A DNA stretch of 64,000 nt from Acanthosepion esculentum (taxonomy: Eukaryota > Mollusca > Cephalopoda > Sepiida > Sepiidae): positions 63,283,254 through 63,347,253 of the forward strand of contig OZ038488.1 in the NCBI GenBank assembly GCA_964036315.1, written 5' to 3'. The notes beneath the pieces are model-generated. The model had not been told where the DNA came from, ran no database searches, and saw only the letters and a program-made list of their open reading frames with translations. The translations under genes and the position numbers were made by a program. Positions within the stretch are counted from its first letter, which is position 1. Every line of letters begins with the position of its first letter. Positions 55,184 to 64,000 of this stretch are shown here, piece after piece.

Positions 55184-55845
55184 GTTCTATGACAGAGAGA
55201 GTAAGACGTGAGAAAAGAAAGGCCTTGTACTCTGACGAAGATAATTTTTTTATTTCCGATAGTTACTGTAGTTCGATCTCTGATAAGAAGCTAGTATTTT
55301 GACCGCTGCTTTCAAAGCAAGCACGCTGCCTGTTCCTACTTGAAAGACTGTCAAAAAGCTATCTTCATCCTTCTCTTAACCGTATATAGCTTTGTGCCAC
55401 ACTGAACAAACCGCTTGCAATATCTGTTGAGAACGAGAGAGAGTGTAAATAATAAATAACCCCCACACCCCCTGGCATACAGAAAATGAGATATCATGCA
55501 CCTATCGTGAATATGACAAATATATGAGTGCACCGACGACGGAGGTGATAGATGCAACATCTGTACCGTGTCACCGACGAAAATATCCGGGGGCAGATAT
55601 TCCTCGAAATCAGCACTCAGTAATCCAAAACATTAAAAGTACACCGCATAAATAAAACCTGATTACTAGCAATTTCATAATATTACCTAGCTCCACAGTA
55701 TCTATCTGAGGTAGATACAGATAGAAAATACGTAAGGTAATCATAGTCTGGCACAAGATCAAAAGAGATGGGGGAAGGCAGGCGGGAACGAAATCTCTAC
55801 AACAGATTGCAAGATTGAGTATTAACAACAGCTCGATGGTGAGGT
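55182..55845. other. No recognisable gene
   Basis: A 137-codon minus frame (55610-56023) overlaps the start of the satellite. It is hydrophobic by composition and matches no family I know. Confidence 0.35.
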
Positions 55846-57500
55846 AAATAACATTAGTACGGCATCTAGGACGGATCACACTTTTAACCGAGGTAAACAG
55901 ACAAGAATGATGGAGAACGATCTCAGTCACAACCGAGGTAAACACAGTTATAATAGTGTAGTATTCATTGACGATCACAATCCTAACCGAGGTAACTAAA
56001 ACAAAAAATAGTAGTGAATCCAATCACAATCGAGGTAACCAAACATTCGTGGGTCATCCGAGAACTATCACAATTAAAATCGTGGTAGCCAAACACCAAG
56101 AGGCGGACATCTGGAAGCCAGTACACTCACATTACACAGCAATAGTGGGGTATCTGGGAACGATCACACGCATAACTGAGATAATGAAACAACAATACTG
56201 CGGCATTCTGGAATGATCCCACGCACGATCGAGGTGACCAAAAAACAATAGTAGATTATCCAGAAACGACCACACGAACAAATGAGGTAATCAGATAACA
56301 ATACGAGGGCATCCCGGAACAATCACATTCATAATGGAGGTAGTCAAAAAACATGAGGCAGGCATCTGAGACTGATCACATTCAAAATCGCGGTAACACA
56401 ACAGGAATAGTGGGGCATCCAGAAATGATCATATGCACAACTTAGATAATCAAACCACAATACGGAGGATCCGGGAACGATCACACTCACAATCGAGGTA
56501 TCCAAAAAGCAATAGTGGGGTATCCAGAAACGATCATATGCACAACCGAGTTAATCAAACAACAACACTGGAGTATCCGAGAACGATCAATCGAGGTAAC
56601 CTAAAAACCATAGTTTGGTATTCAGGAAGAATTGTATTGAAAACATAGTTATTCAGTGTATGGTAGATAGCATGAATTTAGGCATCGTATTCACAATATT
56701 CAGCGTCGGTTGCTAGAAGCACGTGCTAGCTAGATTCTCCACGGTATACGAACCCACTGAGATAAGCAATTGACAATATCGGGTCAGCTAGAAATAATGA
56801 CAGTCATAATGGACTTAATCAAACAAAAATATTGTGACATCCGTGAATAATCACGCTCAAAACTAAGGTAAGGAAACAAAAATCGTGATACATCCAGGTA
56901 AGATCACACCCCCAAAGTAACCATAACTACAATAGTAGAACTTCCTGGAACGGTCTCATTTACAACTGACGTAACCAATATTCCGGAACTATCACACTTC
57001 TAATCGAGGCATGCCAACAACATTAATGGGGCATCCAGAAACGGTCACACTCACGACAGAGGAAACCAAAACAAAAAATAGCAGGGCGTCCAGGGACGAA
57101 CACTCTCAGAAGCATTGCATTCAAACAAGAGCGAGGTATACAGAAACGATTTCATTCCCAATTGATGCAAACAAGCAACAACAGTGGGCCCTCAAGGAAA
57201 TATCACCTTCACAAGCTAGAAAAAAAACTGCAATAGGGGTGTATCAGTAACGATTACATTCACAACCGAGTAACAAAAGTGGGTCATCAAGAAAGTATCA
57301 CAGGCGAGGTAACATAACCGTAATATAGGAAGATCCAGTAACGATCCGATTCACAACCGTGGTAAACAACACTACTGGGACATCCAAGAACGACCACACT
57401 CACAACAATTGCAGGACACTCCGTAGGCTTACACTCTCAAATTAGATAACCAAGCAACAATAGTTCGGTATACAGGAATGACTTCATTAGCGGCCTATGT
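55846..57500. repeat. Degenerate satellite, ~56-bp unit
   Basis: Units of the type ATCCAGAAACGATCACACTC, ACAACCGAGGTAACCAAAC, AACAATAGTGGGGC recur roughly every 50-60 bp over 1.6 kb, with an average divergence that leaves each recognisable. Several unit starts are 56047, 56155, 56207, 56262, 56421 and 56522. Open frames are by-products. Confidence 0.85.
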
Positions 57501-57784
57501 AGACAATCTATCATAGGGAGCATCCACCTAGTATAGTAATCAAGGTAGTACGCTTCCTCTGCTAGAATCAACTACAAGCCGATTCCTGCGGCAATTCGTA
57601 AAGAAGCTTCGCTTCTATTTTTCCACTGGAATGAATTTGAAAACCCGTGTTCAGAAGCAAGATATTTTCCTTTGATTCCGTACGCATACACTAGTTAGGC
57701 ACAAGGCTACAAATAAGGTGCCCTCGCAGAAAATCACGCTTACAACTAGGTGATAACAGTTACCCAGATGAATTCGCGCCATAT

Positions 57785-57924
57785 AATGATTTTCCAAGCG
57801 TAGCTTAGATGTGGCACAAGACCGAAAGTATGGGGCACTCAGTGAGGATCGAACTCACTACTCAGTCGTAATTGTTCTAGCGAGACAAGCTTGGTAACCA
57901 TTACAACACCTTGAGGTGCCCCAG
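57785..57924 (-). mobile_element. SINE family 5 unit 1 with tRNA-like head
   Basis: The tRNA-like part (57832-57922, minus) starts GGGGCACCTCAAGG, has A-box sequence TGTAATGGTTACCAAG and a perfect T arm (GTGAG, TTCGATC, CTCAC). The remaining module reads CAAGCGTAGCTTAGATGTGG on the plus strand. Confidence 0.75.
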
Positions 57925-58062
57925 AGACTTTCCAAGCGTAGGTTAGATGTGGTACAAGGCCGAATGTATGGGGCACCCAGTGAGGAACGAACTCACTACT
58001 CAGCCGTAATTGTTCGTAGGAAGACAAGCTTGCTAACCACTATACCGCCTCGAGGTGCCCAA
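57925..58062 (-). mobile_element. SINE family 5 unit 2 in tandem
   Basis: The tRNA-like part (57970-58060, minus) keeps a 7-bp acceptor-type pairing GGGCACC/GGTGCCC, A box GTATAGTGGTTAGCAAG and T arm GTGAG/CTCAC (loop TTCGTTC). It is arranged head to tail with unit 1 at a 138-bp period. Confidence 0.75.
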
Positions 58063-58950
58063 TTCGTGCCATATATATTTACCCCGACTCCGCACTAAAG
58101 CAGCATGTGACACAAGGTCGCTTTAAAGTGGGGAGCGCCATACACATACGCATGCATATAGGCCAAGGACAAAGATTATTGCGCAGTACCTCTCTTACTT
58201 CAGTGAGGAAGGTGCTGTCGCAGGGTTGCAATCCCGAGATTGAGGGAGTTTCCCCTATCTAAAATGAGGGGAAACGTTTACTCCATTTCCAGAAGAACTC
58301 TCACCTTTGTATCACCTCAAAGCGCTGAAAGCATTTTGCACGGGACACTCATATTACTGTCATTAACTCGCTAACGTAATCAAACCCGGTGTCAGATTGT
58401 GTCATTACAGTTTTGTAATGTTATCTGACTCTAAACTTGCTTATTTTCTTCTGTTGCCGTGGGTTTCGGATTTTATTTTCATACTGCTTTGCTGGTGTTG
58501 GACAGGAAGACGCAAGTGGTTTTTGATTTTGAGATAAGTTTTAGATATACTTATTTCGTCACTTACTTCGGCACATTTTTCCAAAAAAAAAACAACTGGC
58601 AAATGCTAAGCAATCCCATTCTTTATTCTTCCTTTCTTCGAAATAATTTTCCCCCGTTTTAGAAATATTTTCTATAAAACAATTTGAAATTCTAATAAAT
58701 TTTCGACTTGGAATTTACGTTTCATCTCAAACATGTACTGTAAAAAATTTGATGATCGCGAATCTGCCAAAGGGAGTAAAGTTTTTTTTCTTTTTTTCAC
58801 TCTTGATGCGAGTTCAATTCCGTCTGAAGATAATTATTTCCTTCCAACGAAAGCTGATTACGTTATTTTAACTGAACGAGGCAACAAAAAGCAGCAAAAA
58901 TTAGATGAAAAGTAAAGCAGTCAAAAATCAATAGGGGAAAAGGTTTATTT
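58063..58950. other. No recognisable gene
   Basis: Frames of 60-67 codons at 58459 and 58733 show no domain. Confidence 0.4.
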
Positions 58951-59294
58951 TACACTACAGACAAAACGTTAGGGTAACCCTGCATTTCTTTAAAAAAACA
59001 TCCTAAAATTAGATATGTTGTATTATTTAAAGTAAAAGATAACATTTCTACGTTATATTTACTTTCATATTTCAGTATTTCTCAAGGCTCCTTTTACTAC
59101 CAAAAAGTTCAAATTTGAAGTCGTCTGTTCACAATAGAATTTGCTTATTTAAGAACCTTTTATAGGAGAAATATTATCTTTTGTTTTAACCATTAACCAC
59201 TCAATAGAAATGTTGGGAATACCAACACGGCTTGAGATTTGATTCAAATCAAGTTAATCATTTAAAAAAGCAACAATAAAAGTCGATTTTGCAG

Positions 59295-59690
59295 ACTCTT
59301 CTACAAGTATTTACACGGCAACTGTTCCGACGATCTACTCTCGCTGGTTCCCACACTGCATGAATTTAAGCTAGCTGCCAGGCTGGCATCTCGGTCCCAC
59401 CATTTCACTGTCAAAACGGTTAAATGTAACCGCCTCTTCTACTCAAACAGCTTCTTCTCTTGCACTTCCCGTTTGTGGAACTCGCTTCTCCTTGCTTGCT
59501 TCCCCGATAACTGTAAGCTTCAAATATTCAAGTTTAATGGCAATCGATATCTGATACCTTGAGCTTGTTGTCCGTCCTTTTCTGTATCCTTTCTTCAAAC
59601 ATGCCTCTTGATTCTTGTTCTCAATCCTCTGTAACTAGTGGCACTACCGCCTTGCTTGGCGTGAATTGCTTTAAAAAAATACCATCTGGT
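59295..59690 (+). mobile_element. LINE type A 3' portion nested in the Tc1 element
   Basis: VKTVKCNRLFYSNSFFSCTS-like codons, LPDNCKLQIFKFNGNRYL-like codons and the 3' end TAACTAGTGGCACTACCGCC follow the family. It ends with TTTAAAAAAAT at the junction, as expected of a 5' truncated retroposed copy. Confidence 0.75.
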
Positions 59691-59695
59691 TTACG

Positions 59696-60005
59696 CATAA
59701 TTGGAAAACAATTCATTTTTCAACAAGACGGCAATCCAAAACCCTCTTCTGAATTGCGACAAAATTACTTCGAGTCAAAAAAAGGAACAACATTTTGGAA
59801 ATTATGACTTGGCCGCGTCACTATTCTGACCTCTCTCACATTGTATTAGCATGGGGTGAATTGCAAAGATGATTTCGATCAGAATACCCAAAGAGTGAGA
59901 GTGAGGTTTTTCAATGCATGGAAAATGTTTGGAAAGGTTTGACACGTAATTTTTTTCAAAACCTATTTGAAAAATGTCAAGAAATTGCAAAGTCGTGATT
60001 AAGGT
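59696..60005 (+). pseudogene. Tc1-like transposase C-terminal remnant
   Basis: KQFIFQQDGNPKPSSELRQNY corresponds to the second catalytic Asp block (FQQDNDPKHT). Downstream, stops and frameshifts disrupt the SPDL...E block near 59806-59860; the helices after it are partly legible. Confidence 0.7.
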
Positions 60006-60390
60006 AGGTTGTGGTTTTATTGACGAAAACAAAATATGGTTCTCTTGTATGATTATTTATTTATAGTTAAGCGCTTATTTTTGTTAAAATAAAGGCAAAT
60101 AAACTCTAGTTAATGAAATTGTATCGTTTACTTTTTAAACAGAAATACAGAAATATCTTATCTTAATGAGTTTTTAATAAAGGACAGTCCCAAACTTTTT
60201 GCCTGTAGTGTAAAACTATCATGTCTACAGCTAATATTACGCAAACAACATAACTAAGATATAAGAAAAATATTAAAATATTCAAAAGAGCAACGCTTCA
60301 TACAAAAATTTCGGACAACTTAAGACGCTTATTCATTTTACTACAAATCGCATAAGCGATGCAGTTTAACTGAACTGAGGAACATCTGAT

Positions 60391-61450
60391 GTTTGAATAA
60401 TGGCACCATGAATATATTTAGTATGATGAGATCAACCGTCCATGATGGAATGTAACTCAACAGTGGCGCGAGTTCATAAGCAACCACCAAAGAATAGTTG
60501 ATTGGCTGAATAATGATGCTATGAATTTATATGCGTTAAAATCTCATATGACGGAAAATTTTTATCAACTTTCTATCATAGAATTTAAATGAAAGTAGAC
60601 ACAAGGTTATAGATAAATCAGGAAAAGGTACATTGATAGCTGAATGATGATGCTATGAATTTATATGCGTCAAAACTTCATATGACCGAAACTACTGTAT
60701 CAACCATCTATGACGAAATTTAACTGAAAGTGACATAATAGATATGTTTCTTGGGGTATCATAGATAACACAGGAGAAGGTACTTTCATGGATGAATCAT
60801 GATCTTCTAAAGTTATATGCGTTAATATACCAAGTGACGAAAACATTTGCATCAAGCGCCTATGCTAGAATTTAAATGAAAGGTGACAGATTGTCATAGA
60901 AAATCCAGAAAAGGTACTTTAATGGCTGAATAATGACATGAATTTATAAGCGGTTAAATTTAATATGACGGAAATGTAAAACATGTTTAATGTAGTTTGA
61001 ATGTAGAAATCCGACGTAGTAAATAATTTGTTCAATGTAACAGCACAAATGTCTAGTATCAGCTATTCAGGAATTCTTAAGGTCTTCCATATCTGAGGTT
61101 GACAATGGATATTCGGAGAGAGTAGGAAAGCGTAGTTCTGCAGGTCTTTTCATCTGACATGTTAGCAGTGGATATTCCGACAAGAAAAAAACAAAATGGC
61201 CGCCTTTATACACATCGGATCGAATATTTCAAGTCTTCTGATTGGTTAACCTTCTATGGGTGGACTATAAAATGAGTCAGCTCATTTTGTTTGGCTCACT
61301 AGTTATATTACGTACACAAAATAACTTAACAGGAAATATCTGTATCAACTTCCAATGTTGGAATTTTAGTGAATATTAACATAAGTTAATAGATCACCAA
61401 GGTAAAAGTACTGTGATGGCTGAATAACGATACTATGAGGTTTGATGGAG
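60391..61450. repeat. Degenerate satellite, ~134-bp unit
   Basis: GGCTGAATAATGATGCTATG and variants start at about 60391, 60504, 60638, 60790, 60924 and 61418. Each unit then has ATATGCGTTAAA and CATATGACGGAAA. Spacing is 113, 134, 152 and 134 bp; an unrelated insert occupies about 61010-61330. Confidence 0.8.
61240..61300 (+). promoter_or_regulatory. Possible CAAT/TATA promoter-like pair
   Basis: GATTGGTTAACC is followed about 20 bp later by CTATAAAATGAGTCAGC. It lies within the insert in the 134-bp satellite and could be part of an LTR. No start of transcription or gene follows. Confidence 0.2.
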
Positions 61451-61689
61451 AAAATATTTTTACCAAATAATGTTAGAATCTTTTGCCTCAACAGGAACTA
61501 GTGACGTCCCGCACCTATTTATATAAATTAGGCAATGTTATCAAATTGTTCATTCTTATTTTTTCTTGTTTTGCGGCAAACCAAATCTTATGGTTTATTT
61601 AATGCTGAAATCTAAATATTTTCTACACAATTTTAATTTTTTTTTTTTGCGTGGGAGAATAATAATGGTTTTAATAAAAGCTTTATTAG

Positions 61690-61932
61690 TCGTATAGCTG
61701 AGGAAAAGTAATGGATTCATACCTTTCCCAAGAGTTTAAGTAAAAAAAATTCCGAATACAAATTGGAACTCAGCTCTCCGATTCACAATTCAAAGCAATT
61801 ATCCATTACACCACCGGCACATACAAGCTTACAGCACTTGGTATCCCCAAGCGGTCAGCTACCTAATTTCGACGTTGCTTAACTTCAGCGATCGTATGGG
61901 AACGTGTGTTTCAAATTGATATGGCTGTAAGC
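61690..61932 (-). mobile_element. 5S rRNA/tRNA chimeric SINE (family 1), minus
   Basis: The 5S-like head (61932-61815) reads minus TTACAGCCATATCAATTTG to GGGGATACCAAGTGCTGTAA, aligning to 5S rRNA throughout. The tRNA module (GGTGGTGTAATGGATAATTG; GAGAGCTGAGTTCCAATTTG) and part of the body (GGGAAAGGTATGAATCC) follow. Confidence 0.78.
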
Positions 61933-62195
61933 CCTTGTTCATTCTTATCTTCATGTGTTGAGCGTTCGGAGTTATGATTTCTCACAAAAGATCGAGACGG
62001 CTGAATTATATACTACAATTTTTTTTAAAAGTCTCTTTTCAGAATCATGACCATCCGTAAATAGGAAACACTGGAGGCAAAATGGTGTATATATTTATGG
62101 CTGCCAGGATTAATCGGCTTCTGCTTACAAATTTCTTACCTTTGCAATAATAAACAATTGCTTGTATCCCTGCGCACGTAAACTTTCTTACGCAC

Positions 62196-62196
62196 G

Positions 62197-62260
<64 letters not shown>

Positions 62261-62290
62261 CGTGTGTGTGTGCGTGTGTGTGTGTGTGTA
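62196..62290. repeat. (CA)n(TA)n(TG)n array
   Basis: Symmetric CA/TA/TG structure; a shorter CA run at 62338-62350. Confidence 0.95.
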
Positions 62291-62527
62291 CGCGCATGAT
62301 GCATAAAGACGTGTAACGCGTATCTGTTAGTATAATACACACACACACACGTATTCATGTGTCGAGTATCTTTTACTCTCTGCTGAATTCTCTACAGATT
62401 GCTGTGTCAAAAGAGTTCACCGGAAAAGCTACAAGACCTTCACCTCCATTAGCTTTGACTACTGCCAGCAGATAACACAAATTGCAGACTAAATGATATG
62501 GCAAGTGGCCTCTGAGGCTAACAAAAT

Positions 62528-62538
62528 TTTCTTTATAA

Positions 62539-62590
<52 letters not shown>

Positions 62591-62608
62591 GTATGTATAT
62601 TTATAAAG

Positions 62609-62611
<3 letters not shown>
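62528..62611. repeat. 20-bp perfect inverted repeat around a TA core
   Basis: TTTCTTTATAAATATACATA (62528-62547) is exactly inverted at 62592-62611, with TA repeats between. A further TA run follows to 62645. Confidence 0.9.
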
Positions 62612-62647
<36 letters not shown>

Positions 62648-62894
62648 AAACACACAAGCACTGTCAGAGAGAAAAGGCAAAAATCATTAAAAAAAACACT
62701 GTTTCTCTAGAATTTACCCGTTTTTCAAAGCCATACTATGATAAAATATGGTTTTCCTGTATATAACCGATCAGTCATCAATCCACTTTCCACAGGAGTG
62801 GAACGCCTTTTAATTCTTCATTTGTAAGCTTGCGGTTAGAGCAACAAGAGGTAAATCTACAATAACAGAAAATGGTTAAGTAATGATTTCTTTT

Positions 62895-64000
62895 ATTCAT
62901 TTTTAAGCAGTTCACCCCAAGCAAGATGGGAGTGTCATGAGCACGCAATGGAGTTGCAGAGGATTGAGAACAAGATTAAAGAGGCGTGTTTGAGGAAAGG
63001 ATACAGAGAAGGACGGGGAACAAGCTCAGAGTGTCAGATGTCAATTGACATTACACTTGAATATTTGAAGATTATAGTCATCGGGGAAGCAAGTAAGGGG
63101 AAGCGAGTTCCACAGACGGAAGGTGCGAGAGAATAAGCTGCTTGAGAAGAGGAAACGGTTACATTTAACCGTTTTGACAGTGAAAGGCTGAGGCAGAAAT
63201 GCCAGCCTGGTATCTCGCTTAAATTCATGCAGTCTGGGAACCAGCGAAAGTAGCTCGTCAGATCAGTTGCCGTGAAATTACTTGTAGAAGAGACAGAGGG
63301 ACGCCACGGCACGTCTGTGAAAAAGCTTTTATAGACTAGATACCAGATCAGGACCTATCACATTGCGTATTCATCTCTGGGTTTTGTCGAGGACTTCGAG
63401 ACCATTTATGACAGCAATATTCCATGCAAGGAAGGATGGTTGATTTATAGATTTGAAGGATGTACTCAGACGAGAAAAACTTTTTGGCACGGTCATAGAG
63501 AACCAACTTTACTTGCAGCAGATGAAGCTATTGAATCAATGTATTTATTCCACCTCGTGTCAGTGGACAGCGTGAGACCAAGCAGGCTTAACGAGGCGCT
63601 TTCGAGGATTTGGGAATCAGCCTTTCTGGTGGTAGGCAGTGATGGTTCTCTCTGGTAGGTAAAGGAGAGCAGTTTCATTTTGGTGGCATTAAAGTTTACA
63701 AGCCATTTCCTGCCCCAGTCAACCACAGATTGGAGGCCCTTTTCGAGATCAGCAGACAAGTTAGTTTTCTCAACGATACCAAATGTGCTATTAAGGCAGG
63801 AGTAAATAGTAGTGTCTTCCGTGTATATGCCTGCTTGGGAACTGATGACATCGGGAAGGTCATTGATGAAGATCAGGAACAGTGTAGGGCCCAAGATAGA
63901 GCCTCGGGGAGCACCAGCGTTCGTGATAAAGGAACCGGAGGAGAACTCGTTTGGGACGACCTTCATTTCACGATTTGACAGAAATCATTGTATTAAGTCA
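62895..64000 (-). mobile_element. LINE type A with reverse transcriptase, best-preserved copy, runs off the window
   Basis: The minus frame 63966-63493 (157 codons) has GAPRGSILGPTLFLIFINDL, then IYTEDTTIYSCL, and WGRKWLVNFNATKMKLL, the palm domain of a CR1/Jockey-like reverse transcriptase. The catalytic motif is T-E-D where A-D-D is expected. Frames further along give YKSTIR..., HEFKRDTRL-like and LWNSLP-like codons, and the 3' end near 62905 (CACCCCAAGCAAGATGGGAG on the plus strand). Unlike the other copies, the order from palm to 3' end is uninterrupted by insertions; the 5' part lies beyond the window. Confidence 0.85.

Larger units (their letters stand above)
58951..60212 (+). mobile_element. 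Tc1-like transposon with nested LINE
   Basis: The ends CACTACAGACAAAACGTTAG and, in inverse, CAGTCCCAAACTTTTTGCCT then GTAGTG, form terminal inverted repeats, with TA at both outer sides as the target duplication. A transposase remnant lies at 59696-60005, and a type A LINE (59295-59690) has inserted upstream of it. The N-terminal coding part is not recognisable. Confidence 0.8.

Overview
This is a eukaryotic intergenic window in which I find no gene that looks like a working host gene. It is AT-rich, crowded with dinucleotide and tetranucleotide arrays ((TA)n above all), and built almost entirely from decayed transposable elements: fragments of at least four non-LTR retrotransposon (LINE) types, one Ty3/gypsy element, several Tc1/mariner-superfamily and hAT DNA transposons with non-autonomous derivatives, and several tRNA-derived SINE families. 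The LINE protein types, the Lys-tRNA-like SINE and the long TA arrays suggest a mollusc, most likely an octopod cephalopod. That placement rests on remembered family resemblance and was not searched.

Layout. 1-3 kb: a 194-bp tandem direct repeat plus an inverted copy carrying hammerhead-like motifs, then a LINE split by an LTR-like insert and a SINE. 3-7 kb: 3' parts of three LINE types. 7.8-9.2 kb: two 5S rRNA/tRNA chimeric SINEs in opposite orientation around a polypyrimidine tract that contains a GC-rich element with 15-bp terminal inverted repeats. 10-12.8 kb: a mariner-like remnant, two copies of a tRNA-headed SINE that contains a hammerhead ribozyme motif, and another 5S/tRNA SINE. 14-18 kb: LINE pieces in alternating orientation, a very long TA array, a third hammerhead SINE copy, a hAT transposase tail and a compound GATA minisatellite. 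18.7-22 kb: the gypsy element inside LINE sequence. 22-30 kb: LINE fragments, an 80-bp mariner MITE, a Tc1 element with long inverted repeats, and a mariner-type shell invaded by a SINE and a LINE. 30-39 kb: polypyrimidine sequence, a 382-bp-period repeat, SINEs and LINE tails. 39-41 kb: TA arrays with two large inverted repeats, one enclosing a tRNA-Ser-like sequence. 41-54 kb: LINE fragments and an array of hAT-like non-autonomous elements. 54.7-58 kb: a perfect hairpin, a near-complete hammerhead ribozyme motif, a ~56-bp satellite and a tandem pair of tRNA-like SINE units. 59-64 kb: a Tc1 element with a LINE nested in it, a ~134-bp satellite, a SINE, and the best-preserved LINE reverse transcriptase, which runs off the window end.

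The most interesting theme is self-cleaving-ribozyme architecture. One site (54993-55036, minus strand) has all three stems and every core residue of a hammerhead, with one extra base. A SINE present in two long copies and one truncated copy (plus a short 5' fragment) joins a Lys-tRNA-like promoter to a hammerhead-like core, an arrangement like that of schistosome Sm-alpha elements. A second theme is the reuse of structured RNA genes as mobile modules: 5S rRNA + tRNA chimeras, a tRNA-Ser inside a ~140-bp-arm palindrome, and tandem tRNA-like units. No two coding regions form a pathway here; the relationships are insertion, nesting and decay.
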